Shown here in pieces: positions 24,468 to 32,485 of a stretch of 64,000 nucleotides of DNA. A program made the translations under genes and the position numbers. Position 1 is the stretch's first letter, and the number at the start of each line of letters is the position of its first letter. The stretch spans positions 310,001 to 374,000 of the forward strand of contig NZ_PCOV01000003.1 in assembly GCF_002979435.1 (NCBI RefSeq). The letters run 5' to 3'. The notes beneath the pieces are model-generated. The model worked only from the letters and a program-made list of their open reading frames with translations, was not told the DNA's origin and made no database searches. This stretch comes from Microbacterium sp. MYb66. GTDB lineage: Bacteria; Actinomycetota; Actinomycetes; Actinomycetales; Microbacteriaceae.

Positions 24468-25519
24468 GCCGCCGGGTGGCCAAGGTGCTCGTTCCCGTCG
24501 GGGTGCTGCTGGTCGCGGCGGCGGTGACTCTGGCGGTGATGCAGCCCTGGAGCTCGGTGGCCGAGACGCCCGACGACAGCAAGAAGCCGGTCACGGCAGA
24601 GGCAGAGCTCACCACCCTCACCTCCGACCTGAGGCTCAACGGCAGCCTGAGCTACGGAGCATCCATCGCCCTCCCCGGGCGTGGGGGGACCATCACGCGG
24701 CTGCCGACCGCCGGTGACGTGATCGGCGTCGGTCAGGCCATCTACGAGGTGGACGGCAGGCCCGTGGTCGCGGTGCGCGGCGACCGGCCGTTCTGGCGCG
24801 ACCTCGGCCTCGGTGTGGAAGACGGTCCCGACGTCCGCCAGCTCGAGCAGGCCCTCGCCGACCTCGGCTTCGGCAAGGACATGACGGTGGACGACGAGTT
24901 CACCGCGGTCACCGAGGCCAACGTCAAGGCATGGCAGAAAGCCCTCGGCGTGACCAAGGACGGTGTCGTCGAACTGGGCGACGTCGTGGCGATCACCGCG
25001 GGATCCGTGCGGATCGACTCGGTCAAGGCGCAGCTGGGCGACCCCGCCGGGGCCAGTCCGCTGACGTACACGAGCACCACGCTGCGGGTGGTCGCCAAGC
25101 TCACCGATGCGCAGGCGCGGGAGATCCTGCCGGCGACGCCGGTGACCGTGATCCTGCCGGACGGCACCGAGGTTCCGGCGACGGTGACCGCCGTCGATCC
25201 CGGCGGACAGCCGACCGAGAAGGAGGGCGAGACCACACCGGCCACCGCGAACATCGAGTTCGCCGATCCCGCCGTCGCCGAAGGCATCGGATTGCGTGCC
25301 GTCAAGGTCGTGTTCGCCACCTCGGAGGTGAAGGATGCGCTGGTCGTGCCGGTCACCGCTCTCGTGGCCACGACCGACGGCGGCTATGCGGTCGACGTGC
25401 TGCGCAAGGGCGGCAAGGTCGAGCGCGTGTCCGTGGAGGTCGGACTGATCGCCGACACCAGGGTGCAGGTGACCGGCGGCGACCTGGCCGCAGGCGACGC
25501 GGTGGTGGTGGCGCAATGA
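24464..25519 (+). CDS. Membrane-anchored adaptor with peptidoglycan-binding domain (MacA-like)
   Basis: A 351-residue protein. One N-terminal helix (KVLVPVGVLLVAAAVTLAVM) anchors it outside the membrane. Then a lipoyl/barrel-type segment (TLTSDLRLNGSLSYG, GRGGTITRLPTAGDVIGVG), a PG_binding_1 helical domain at about 120-165 (GPDVRQLEQALADLGFGKDM), and C-terminal beta-barrel segments (TPVTVILPDGTEVPATVTAV; ALVVPVTALVATTDGGYAV) typical of periplasmic adaptor proteins. In a bacterium without outer membrane the PG-binding domain may tie the pump to the wall. ATGA overlaps on both sides place it in a lipoprotein / adaptor / ATPase / permease operon. Confidence 0.88.
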   Translation: MSRRVAKVLVPVGVLLVAAAVTLAVMQPWSSVAETPDDSKKPVTAEAELTTLTSDLRLNGSLSYGASIALPGRGGTITRLPTAGDVIGVGQAIYEVDGRPVVAVRGDRPFWRDLGLGVEDGPDVRQLEQALADLGFGKDMTVDDEFTAVTEANVKAWQKALGVTKDGVVELGDVVAITAGSVRIDSVKAQLGDPAGASPLTYTSTTLRVVAKLTDAQAREILPATPVTVILPDGTEVPATVTAVDPGGQPTEKEGETTPATANIEFADPAVAEGIGLRAVKVVFATSEVKDALVVPVTALVATTDGGYAVDVLRKGGKVERVSVEVGLIADTRVQVTGGDLAAGDAVVVAQ

Positions 25520-26226
25520 GTCCCGACACCGTCGTCGAGCTCGTCGACGTGAGCAAGGAGTATCCCGGCAGCCCGCCGCTGCGGGTGCTGCACGGCATGA
25601 GCCTGGCGATCGGGAGCGGCGAGCTGGTCTCGGTCGTCGGCGCGTCCGGATCGGGAAAGAGCACGATGCTCTCGATCATGGGCACGCTCGACGACCCCAC
25701 CAGCGGCACCGTGCTGATCGACGGGACGGATGCCGCGGCGCTCCCCGAGCGCGCCCGTGCGGTCCTCCGCGCTCGCCGGATCGGGTTCGTGTTCCAGCAG
25801 TTCTTCCTGCTGCCGGCCCTGAGCGCGGTCGAGAACGTCGCGCTCGGACTCCTCTATTCGGGAGTGCCGGCGGCGGAGCGCTCCGTGCGCGCGGCTGCCG
25901 CCCTCGAACGGGTCGGCCTCGGCGCCCGCATGAAGCACCGGCCCGGTCAGCTCTCGGGCGGGGAGCAGCAGCGGGTGGCCATCGCGAGGGCGATCGTCGG
26001 GAACCCGTCGGTGCTGTTCGCCGATGAGCCGACCGGGGCTCTCGACTCGACCACGGGCGAGCGCATCCTCGAACTGCTCACGTCGATCGCCGATTCGGGC
26101 ACCGCGGTCGTGATCATCACCCACGATCCGCACATCGCCGAGCGCACACAGCGGCAGATCGGCATCCACGACGGGCGGATCGTGAGCGACACGGGGTCGA
26201 TCGAGCAGGAAGAGGTCGCGGCATGA
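25516..26226 (+). CDS. ABC transporter ATP-binding protein (MacB/LolD type), module 1
   Basis: A 236-residue ATPase: Walker A GASGSGKST, Q-loop FVFQQFFLLPALSAVENV, signature [14 protein letters not shown], Walker B VLFADEPTGALDS and H-loop VIITHDPHIA. This is the MacB/LolD/BceA class that works by mechanotransmission with an FtsX-like permease, the gene that follows. ATGA overlaps with adaptor and permease. Confidence 0.95.
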   Translation: MSPDTVVELVDVSKEYPGSPPLRVLHGMSLAIGSGELVSVVGASGSGKSTMLSIMGTLDDPTSGTVLIDGTDAAALPERARAVLRARRIGFVFQQFFLLPALSAVENVALGLLYSGVPAAERSVRAAAALERVGLGARMKHRPGQLSGGEQQRVAIARAIVGNPSVLFADEPTGALDSTTGERILELLTSIADSGTAVVIITHDPHIAERTQRQIGIHDGRIVSDTGSIEQEEVAA

Positions 26227-27431
26227 GACGCACGGGAGAGCGGATGCCGCGGCTCAGTGTCGCGGACAGCATCCGCACCGCGCTCATCGGTCCGCGCAGC
26301 CGCAAGATGCGCACGGCGCTCTCGGCGCTCGGGGTCGCCGTCGGCATCGCGGCGCTCACGGCCATCACCGGCATCGCCGCGTCGAACCAGGCCGCGCTGC
26401 TGGACGAGCTCGACGCGCTCGGGGCGAACATGATCGTCGTGCAACCCGGATACGGGCCGGACAACAAGCCGGTCCCGTTGCCCGAGACGGCGGCCGGGAT
26501 GATCGAGCGGGTCTCCGGCGTCGAGCGGGTCGGCGTGCTCGAGAAGGTGCCGGACGGCACCGGTGTGTACCGCAACGACCTCATGCCGAAGAGTCAGGGC
26601 AACGGTCTGACCGCGTTCGCCGCGAGCCCCGACTTCCTGGCCTCGGTCGAGGGCTCGGTCGCGAAGGGCGCGTGGTTCGACGAGACCGACCGCTCGCTGC
26701 CGGTGACCGTGCTCGGCTCTGCCGCGGCCGCGCGGATGGGCATCACCGAGCCGGGGGTGCGGGTGTGGATCGGGGAGCAGTGGTACACGGTGATCGGCAT
26801 CCTGGACTCTGCTGGTCTCGCCGAATCCATCGACGCGAGCGCGTTCCTCGGCGATCACTGGGCGGCCGAGCACGTGTCGGCGAAGGGGGATGACACCATC
26901 GCCTCGATCTACGTGCGCATGGCCGACGGCAGAACGGGCGAGAAGGTCCGCGACGCGATCGGGCGTGCCGCGAATCCGACCTCTCCGTACGTGCAGGTCA
27001 TGGGCCTCGGCGATCTCGCCGGGGCGAGGGACACCGCGGACGACTCGCTGTCCGGCCTCGCCGTCGGCCTCGCAGCGATCGCTCTGCTGGTCGGAGGCAT
27101 CGGCATCGCCAACACCATGGTGGTGGCCGTGCTGGAGCGTCGCGGCGAGATCGGACTCCGGAGGGCGCTCGGTGCGCGATCAGGTCAGATCGCGGGGCAG
27201 TTCGTGGCGGAGGCGATCGTGCTCGGCGGCCTGGGGGGCATCGCCGGGGTGATCTGCGGGGCGCTCGGCGTCGTCGCCTACGCCTCGATCCAGGGGCAGG
27301 CGGTGACGATACCGACGGCGGTGCTCGTCGGCGGTCCGGTCGTGGCGCTCGCGGTCGGGGTGATCGCGGGTCTGTATCCCGCCGTGAGCGCGGCGCGTCT
27401 GTCTCCTACCTCGGCGTTGCGCACGGTGTGA
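26223..27431 (+). CDS. MacB-like FtsX-domain permease, module 1
   Basis: A 402-residue permease with four helices: one near residues 35-60 (TALSALGVAVGIAALTAI), a large extracellular MacB-type domain (about 65-270), then three C-terminal helices with the FtsX motif [28 protein letters not shown]. This is the full MacB core plan. It is closely similar in layout and in several motifs to the permease at 44196-45422. Last gene of the operon. Likely exports or extracts an envelope-active compound or peptide. Confidence 0.94.
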   Translation: MRRTGERMPRLSVADSIRTALIGPRSRKMRTALSALGVAVGIAALTAITGIAASNQAALLDELDALGANMIVVQPGYGPDNKPVPLPETAAGMIERVSGVERVGVLEKVPDGTGVYRNDLMPKSQGNGLTAFAASPDFLASVEGSVAKGAWFDETDRSLPVTVLGSAAAARMGITEPGVRVWIGEQWYTVIGILDSAGLAESIDASAFLGDHWAAEHVSAKGDDTIASIYVRMADGRTGEKVRDAIGRAANPTSPYVQVMGLGDLAGARDTADDSLSGLAVGLAAIALLVGGIGIANTMVVAVLERRGEIGLRRALGARSGQIAGQFVAEAIVLGGLGGIAGVICGALGVVAYASIQGQAVTIPTAVLVGGPVVALAVGVIAGLYPAVSAARLSPTSALRTV

Positions 27432-27508
27432 CCGCGCCCCGTCCCCCGCTTCGGAGCGAGACTGGGGCGGGCGGGCGCAACCCCCTGACCCGTCCACGAT
27501 CCCGGGCG

Positions 27509-27514
27509 TAGCCT
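27509..27514 (+). promoter_or_regulatory. -10 box TAGCCT, leaderless start
   Basis: TAGCCT ends six bases before the GTG at 27521, favouring this codon over the in-frame GTG at 27515. Confidence 0.55.
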
Positions 27515-27520
27515 GTGGCC

Positions 27521-28996
27521 GTGGACGGGTTCGCGGCGGTCGACTTCGGGTTCGCCCGCGAGGTCCTGCAGCGGGGCATCGCGGCGCTCTATCTCGTCGC
27601 TTTCGTGTCCAGCCTGAACCAGTTCCGCCCGCTCCTGGGCGAGCACGGGCTACTCCCGGCGCCGGCCCTCCTCGAGTGGGTCGGGCAGAAGGCGGAGCGG
27701 CGGCGGATGCTGCATCCGACGCTGTTCTCCCGCATCCGCTACTCCGACCGCCGGCTCGTCGCGTTGTGCGTGGTCGGCGTGGTGGTCGCGGCGCTCCTCG
27801 TCGTCGGCGTCCCCCAGTGGGGACCGCCGTGGGTGCCGATGCTGTGCTTCCTCGCGCTGTGGCTCGGCTACATGTCGATCGTGAGCATCGGCCAGACCTT
27901 CTACTCGTTCGGCTGGGAGATGCTGCTGCTCGAGGCGGGGTTCCTCGCGGCCTTCCTCGGCTCGAACGATCAGCCGCCGCCGACGGTCGTGATCGTGCTC
28001 TTCTGGTGGCTGGTCTTCCGGTTGGAGTTCGGCGCCGGGATGATCAAGATCCGCGGCGGACGCGAGTGGCGCGACCTGACGGCGATGACCTACCACCACG
28101 AGACGCAGCCGATGCCGGGTCCGCTGAGCCGGCAGGCGCATCTGCTGCCGCGCTGGTTCCATCGGGGCGAGGTGCTGGGCAACCACTTCGCTCAGCTCGT
28201 CGCGCCGTTCTTCCTCTTCGCTCCGCTGCTGTCGCTGTGGGTGGATGGCCCGGTGCCGCAGATCATCGGCGCGGTGGCGGCATCCGTCGTGATCCTGACG
28301 CAGGCCTGGCTCGTGCTGACGGGCAACTTCGCGTGGCTGAATTGGGCGACGATGGTCATCGCGTTCTCCGCGATCGGGCTGCCCGGGGTGGGGGCGTCCG
28401 AGATCGCGCCACCGACGGACGCGCCCTGGATCCTCGCCGGCATCCCGCTCTTCTGGGTGGTGGTCACCTCGGCCGTGGGGCTGCTCTACGTCGTGGTGAG
28501 CGTGCCGGCGCTGCGGAACCTGTTCGTGCGGCGGCAGCTGATGAACGCGAGCTTCAACCGGTGGCAGCTCGCCAACGCCTACGGGGCCTTCGGCACGGTC
28601 ACGAAGGAGCGGGTCGAGATCGTCGTCGAGGGGTCAGCCGATGAGGAAGGGGTGCAGTGGCGCGAGTACGAGTTCAAGGGCAAACCCGGAGACGGGCGAC
28701 GGATGCCGCGGCAGTTCGCTCCGTACCACCTGCGCCTCGACTGGCTGATGTGGTTCCTGCCGCTCGGGCACTCGTTCGATGACTGGTTCACGGCGTTCCT
28801 GGTGCGGCTGCTCGAAGCGGATGCTCCGACGCTCGCGCTGATCCGGGTCGATCCCTTCGACGGGGAGCGGCCGCGGTGGGTGCGGGCCGTTTCCTACCGC
28901 TACCGCTTCGCCACCCGCGCCGAGAAGCGCGCCGATGGCGTGGTGTGGGTGCGGAGTCGCCGCCGCGTGGTGCTCGGCCCGTTCGGGCTGCGGTGA
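27521..28996 (+). CDS. Lipase maturation factor family membrane protein
   Basis: A 491-residue polytopic membrane protein. It follows the LMF1-like plan: early segment FAREVLQRGIAALYLVAFVS, SLNQFRPLLGEHGLLP, YSFGWEMLLLEAGFLAAFLG, GAGMIKIRGGREWRDLTAMT and YHHETQPMPGPLS are hallmark segments, and the C-terminal soluble part carries EYEFKGKPGD and PYHLRLDWLMWF. In animals LMF1 matures lipases in the ER; the bacterial role is unknown. The start is set by the upstream -10 box. It stands alone, 90 bp after the ABC module. Confidence 0.93.
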   Translation: MDGFAAVDFGFAREVLQRGIAALYLVAFVSSLNQFRPLLGEHGLLPAPALLEWVGQKAERRRMLHPTLFSRIRYSDRRLVALCVVGVVVAALLVVGVPQWGPPWVPMLCFLALWLGYMSIVSIGQTFYSFGWEMLLLEAGFLAAFLGSNDQPPPTVVIVLFWWLVFRLEFGAGMIKIRGGREWRDLTAMTYHHETQPMPGPLSRQAHLLPRWFHRGEVLGNHFAQLVAPFFLFAPLLSLWVDGPVPQIIGAVAASVVILTQAWLVLTGNFAWLNWATMVIAFSAIGLPGVGASEIAPPTDAPWILAGIPLFWVVVTSAVGLLYVVVSVPALRNLFVRRQLMNASFNRWQLANAYGAFGTVTKERVEIVVEGSADEEGVQWREYEFKGKPGDGRRMPRQFAPYHLRLDWLMWFLPLGHSFDDWFTAFLVRLLEADAPTLALIRVDPFDGERPRWVRAVSYRYRFATRAEKRADGVVWVRSRRRVVLGPFGLR

Positions 28997-29107
28997 GGGG
29001 GTGTCCCCCAAAAAGAGGACAGACCGCGTCTAAAATGTAACGTATCGTTGCGATCTCGTGACACAAGCGCATCTGACATCAGAGTGCGCAGATCGAGAGG
29101 AGCAGTA

Positions 29108-29464
29108 ATGAGGCTGAAATCGAGGATTGCGGGAATGGCCATCGCCAGCGCGATAGGGCTTGCGGTTTTGTCGGCTGCGCCAGCCTCGGCGGCGCAGACG
29201 CATGCAGAGTCCGTGCAGCCCGCAGCGGCGGCAGCTTCATGCGGCTTCAGTCTTTGGGGTGGGACGTACAAAAACTGCGGCAGCAAGTCAACACGCATCA
29301 GCGTGCAGTACTCAGGAGGGGATCCAAGCTTGGGTCTGCAGTTCCTCTCGAAGTCTTTCTGCGTGAAAGAGGGTGCCACCAAGGCCGTCGCCATCCCTGG
29401 CGGATTCTGGTTTGCACAAGGTGTGATTGATAGCGGACCCGCGAATGGGCCTGGAAAGTGTTGA
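29108..29464 (+). CDS. Small secreted cysteine-containing protein
   Basis: A 118-residue protein with a Sec signal peptide (KSRIAGMAIASAIGLAVLSA, cleavage near ASA-AQ at about residue 28-30). The mature part has four Cys (SCGFSLWG, KNCGSKS, SFCVKEG and the terminal GKC), probably two disulfides, with an aromatic/glycine pattern reminiscent of DUF6355-like secreted proteins. GGAG lies upstream of the ATG, and a TAAAAT -10-like box is at 29031-29036. The patch has lower GC and different codon use than its neighbours, so recent transfer is possible. Function unknown. Confidence 0.75.
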   Translation: MRLKSRIAGMAIASAIGLAVLSAAPASAAQTHAESVQPAAAAASCGFSLWGGTYKNCGSKSTRISVQYSGGDPSLGLQFLSKSFCVKEGATKAVAIPGGFWFAQGVIDSGPANGPGKC

Positions 29465-29676
29465 GCTAGTATCGCTTCTCATTGTGCCGGGTAGCGGCGC
29501 TTGGTCCCGTGTTGGTTTGACCCAACCGGGAGATCACAACCGCGCGCGGCGAACTATACTGACGCGCCCCGGCCCTCGAGCCGCCCGGTGCGACCCGCGT
29601 CGCCCCGCATGACACGACACATGATGACTGAGTTCTCATGACCGAGACGAGCCAGTGGGGGCCGATCCAGCGCATG

Positions 29677-29701
29677 CCGCGGCGACGTTACGTCGCCGCG
29701 G
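29677..29701. repeat. Perfect 11-bp hairpin in intergenic DNA
   Basis: CCGCGGCGACG, TTA, CGTCGCCGCGG. Very stable. No T-run follows; it may be a terminator for the small secreted protein gene or a protein-binding site. Confidence 0.6.
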
Positions 29702-29895
29702 GGCTGGGCGTTGGCTCAGATCACAGTTGCCTGCGGGGCATCCTTCTCGTCCATCTCACTGCGATGCAAATGGATGGATGTGCATCTTCCTGCAGAGACG
29801 ATGTCGCCAACATGGCGATCGACGGTCTAGTCGCCTACGGGGTCGTCGTCGCCGCGTACCCGGTTCCCGCGTGATCCGACCGCGCAGGCAAAACT

Positions 29896-29943
29896 CTCCG
29901 TGTTGGGAGGAGTATCTCGACGAGAGTCTCCTCCCATACGGAG
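29896..29943 (-). terminator. Intrinsic terminator of the PadR/DUF1048/ABC operon
   Basis: Read on the minus strand: a stem of CTCCGT + TGGGAGGAG pairing with CTCCTCCCA + ACGGAG, with a 15-base loop, followed by GTTTTG. It lies about 100 bases after the stop of the ABC permease gene and fits an intrinsic terminator. Confidence 0.75.
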
Positions 29944-30044
29944 TTCTCCGCCTTACATGCACCGTGAATCCCCGCCGAGCGCGGCGAAACGCCCCGGCCG
30001 GGGCGAGTGACCCGGTCGGAGCGTCCCGTCTCGCTGGGCGAAGA

Positions 30045-30812
30045 TCAGCTGACCTTCTTCCGGTACGAGATGATCGCGAACACGTAGGCGACCACGAGGA
30101 TGCCGACGCACCAGGCGAGGGCGACCCAGATGTCGTTGCCGACGGGCTGCTCGGCGAACAGCGCCTGGATGGTGTTGACGATCGAGGTGACCGGCTGGTT
30201 GTCGGCGAACCACTGCACCGGCGCCGGCATGGTGTCGGTGGGTACGAATGCCGAGCTGATGAACGGCAGGAAGATCAGCGGGTACGAGAAGGCGCTCGCG
30301 CCGTCGACCGTCTTGGCGTTCAGGCCCGCGATGATCGCCAGCCAGGTGAGGGCCAGGGTGAACAGCATCAGGATGCCGATCACTCCGAGCCAGGCCCAGA
30401 AGCTCGCTCCGGTGCGGAAGCCCATCAGGAATCCGACGCCGAAGATGATCGCCAGGGTGATGGCGTTCGCCGTCAGAGACGTGAGCACGTGGGCCCACAG
30501 CACGCTCGATCGGGCGATCGGCATGGAGTGGAACCGCTCGAAGATGCCGCTCTGCATGTCGGTGAACAACCGGAACGCCGTGTAGGCGATGCCCGACGCG
30601 ATCGCGATGAGCAGGATGCCGGGGAGCAGGTAGTTCACGTAGTTGTCGGTGCCGGTGCTCTGTTGGAGTGCACCGCCGAACACGTACACGAACAGGAGCA
30701 TCAGCGCGATCGGGGTGACCGCCGTGGTGATGATCGTGTCGGGACTGCGGAAGATGTGCCGCATGGAGCGGCCGGTGAGTGTCGCCGTGTCGGCGGCGAA
30801 GTGCGTGCTCAT
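30045..30812 (-). CDS. ABC-2 type exporter permease (DrrB-like)
   Basis: A 255-residue permease with six helices (TPIALMLLFVYVFGGAL, YLLPGILLIAIASGIAY, AITLAIIFGVGFLMGF, LGVIGILMLFTLALTWLAII, PLIFLPFISSAFVPTDTMP, IWVALAWCVGILVVAYVFAI). The SAFVPTDTMPAPVQWFADNQP loop before the last helix is a typical DrrB/ABC2 signature. It overlaps the ATPase by ATGA. Member of a PadR-DUF1048-ATPase-permease operon; such DrrAB pairs export hydrophobic drugs. Confidence 0.94.
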   Translation of the reverse strand: MSTHFAADTATLTGRSMRHIFRSPDTIITTAVTPIALMLLFVYVFGGALQQSTGTDNYVNYLLPGILLIAIASGIAYTAFRLFTDMQSGIFERFHSMPIARSSVLWAHVLTSLTANAITLAIIFGVGFLMGFRTGASFWAWLGVIGILMLFTLALTWLAIIAGLNAKTVDGASAFSYPLIFLPFISSAFVPTDTMPAPVQWFADNQPVTSIVNTIQALFAEQPVGNDIWVALAWCVGILVVAYVFAIISYRKKVS

Positions 30813-31585
30813 GCTGCGTTCTCCTTTCCAGAGGCCTTGGGGCCGATGAGGGTGAGGAAGATCTCCTCGAGGGTGGGCTGCTTCTCGACGTACTCGACCT
30901 TGGCGGCCGGGAGCAGCTTCTTCAGGTCGGCGAGAGTGCCGTTGGCGATGATGCGGCCCTCGTGCAGGATCGCGATGCGGTCGGCCAGCTGCTCCGCTTC
31001 GTCGAGGTACTGCGTGGTGAGCAGCACCGTGGTTCCGGTGTTCGCGAGTTCTTTGACCACGTCCCACACCTCGATGCGGGCTTCCGGGTCGAGGCCGGTG
31101 GTCGGCTCGTCGAGGTAGATGACCTCGGGGTGTCCGACCAGGCTCATCGCGATGTCGAGCCGGCGACGCATGCCGCCGGAGTAGGTTCCGACCTTGCGGC
31201 CACCGGCATCCGTCAGGCGGAACTTCGCCAGCAGGTCGTCGGCGACCTTCCCGGCGTCGGGGAGGTGGCGCAGTTTCGCGACCAGCACGAGGTTCTCGCG
31301 TCCGGTGAGGATCTCGTCGACCGCGGCGAACTGCCCGGTGAGGCTGATCAGCTCGCGCACACCGACCGGGTCGGCGGCGACGTCCACGCCCTGCACGGTC
31401 GCCGTGCCGGCGTCGGACTTCAGCAGGGTGGAGAGGATGCGCACCATCGTGGTCTTGCCGGCGCCGTTCGAGCCGAGGAGGGCGAAGATGCTGCCCTTCT
31501 CGACCTCGAAGTCGACGCCGCGCAGCACGTGCAGATCCTTGTACGACTTCTCGATGCCGCGCACCGAGATGGCTGCATTCGTCAT
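30809..31585 (-). CDS. ABC exporter ATP-binding protein (DrrA-like)
   Basis: A 258-residue ATPase: Walker A GSNGAGKTT, signature YSGGMRRRLDIAMSL, Walker B VIYLDEPTTGLDP, H-loop LTTQYLDEAEQLAD (Gln in place of His, as in DrrA and LolC-like exporters). The tail ATLEEIFLTLIG-like segment (PTLEEIFLTLIGPKA) is the DrrA C-terminal hallmark. GGAGGAG lies upstream of the ATG. Overlaps both neighbours by ATGA. Confidence 0.95.
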   Translation of the reverse strand: MTNAAISVRGIEKSYKDLHVLRGVDFEVEKGSIFALLGSNGAGKTTMVRILSTLLKSDAGTATVQGVDVAADPVGVRELISLTGQFAAVDEILTGRENLVLVAKLRHLPDAGKVADDLLAKFRLTDAGGRKVGTYSGGMRRRLDIAMSLVGHPEVIYLDEPTTGLDPEARIEVWDVVKELANTGTTVLLTTQYLDEAEQLADRIAILHEGRIIANGTLADLKKLLPAAKVEYVEKQPTLEEIFLTLIGPKASGKENAA

Positions 31586-31950
31586 GACTCCTCCTTCTTC
31601 TTCGCGTCGTCGAACGCCTTGATGAGGCGCGCGCGCTCCTTGTCGATCCACTGGCGTCCGCCGTACGCGGCGGCGTAGTTCTCGGCGAACTCCACCGGGT
31701 CGTCGCCGACGATCGCTGAGACCGGGGTGCCGTCGAGTGCGGCGCGCTCCCACATGTCGGCGATGTCGAGGAACATCTTCACGATGGTGTCGCCGTCGGT
31801 GACGCCGCCGTAGTACATGTTGTAGCGCTGCTGGGCCTTCGCCATCTCGCGGTACGGCTCGGGCAGGGCGTTGATGCGGGCCTGCGCCTGCTTGTAGAGC
31901 TTCTTCTCTTCGAGTGATCCGGTGATCGCTTCGATCCACTTCGCGGCCAT
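31582..31950 (-). CDS. DUF1048 family protein
   Basis: A 122-residue soluble, mostly helical protein (KWIEAITGSLEEKKLYKQAQ, ARINALPEPYREMAKAQQRY, ending DDAKKKEES). This matches DUF1048, a family regularly encoded between a PadR regulator and a drug exporter. It starts two bases before the PadR stop and overlaps the ATPase gene by ATGA. Function of the family is not established; the constant linkage suggests it modulates the regulator or pump. Confidence 0.88.
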   Translation of the reverse strand: MAAKWIEAITGSLEEKKLYKQAQARINALPEPYREMAKAQQRYNMYYGGVTDGDTIVKMFLDIADMWERAALDGTPVSAIVGDDPVEFAENYAAAYGGRQWIDKERARLIKAFDDAKKKEES

Positions 31951-31952
31951 GA

Positions 31953-32312
31953 TCAGTTCTCCTTGTTCTGGGTGGTGCTCTTGTCGGTGTTGGTCTTGTT
32001 CAGCTGTGCGATGTGCTGCGCGAGGAAGTCCCAGGTCTTCCAGAACTCCTCGAGCTCCTGCTGGCCCTGCGCGTTCAGGGTGTATACCTTGCGGGGCGGA
32101 CCCTTCTCGCTCGGGACCTTCTCGACGTCGACGAGGTTCTTCTGCTCGATGCGCACGAGGAGTGCGTAGATCGTGCCCTCGGCGATGTCGGTGAATCCGT
32201 GGTCTCGGATGCGTGTGGTGATCTCGTACCCGTATGCCGGCTGCTCGGCGAGGAGGGCCAGAACGATGCCCTCCAGAGTGCCCTTGAGCATTTCGGTCAT
32301 CTGCTTGCCCAT
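31953..32312 (-). CDS. PadR-family transcriptional regulator
   Basis: A 119-residue short PadR protein: MLKGTLEGIVLALLAEQPAY, GYEITTRIRDHG, AEGTIYALLVRIEQKNLV and the GPPRKVYTLNAQGQ wing, then a C-terminal dimerisation helix (QELEEFWKTWDFLA). GGAGG precedes the ATG. It heads the operon with DUF1048 and a DrrAB-type pump; two kinds of dyad surround its promoter (32335-32386), so autorepression released by the exported compound is likely. Confidence 0.95.
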   Translation of the reverse strand: MGKQMTEMLKGTLEGIVLALLAEQPAYGYEITTRIRDHGFTDIAEGTIYALLVRIEQKNLVDVEKVPSEKGPPRKVYTLNAQGQQELEEFWKTWDFLAQHIAQLNKTNTDKSTTQNKEN

Positions 32313-32334
32313 CAGGTCCTCCTTTCGATTCGTT

Positions 32335-32386
32335 GGTACTCAGTGTTGCTGGGTACCGGTACAAAGTAACACTGAGTACCGGTACT
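32335..32386. promoter_or_regulatory. PadR operator region: nested inverted repeats
   Basis: A 13-bp perfect inverted repeat (GGTACTCAGTGTT at 32335-32347; AACACTGAGTACC at 32368-32380), plus GGTACCGGTAC (32352-32362) and the 12-bp palindrome AGTACCGGTACT (32375-32386). Several PadR dimers could bind side by side. Confidence 0.85.
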
Positions 32387-32392
32387 TAGCAA
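32363..32392 (-). promoter_or_regulatory. Promoter of the PadR operon
   Basis: On the minus strand TTGCTA (-35), 18 bases, TACTTT (-10, at 32363-32368). The -10 box lies between the arms of the 13-bp inverted repeat, so bound PadR would occlude it. Confidence 0.6.
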
Positions 32393-32485
32393 CACCGAAT
32401 ACTGACTTTTTCGGACGAGATCCCGAAGCGGTTCCGGGCGCGCGAGAACGCCGCCGACGGCGAGGGGCGGAGAGGGGAAGCGCCG

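Larger units (their letters stand above)
29465..30044. other. Intergenic region without a convincing gene
   Basis: 580 bp. An ORF at 29638-29874 (78 codons, starts TETSQWGPIQ) has no ribosome binding site and irregular codon use, so it is not annotated as a gene. The region holds two clear hairpins: an 11-bp one at 29677-29701 and the terminator at 29896-29943. Confidence 0.5.

Noticed and set aside
29638..29874. 78-codon ORF starting TETSQWGPIQ
   Set aside because: No ribosome binding site, no homology I recognise, and a perfect hairpin inside it.
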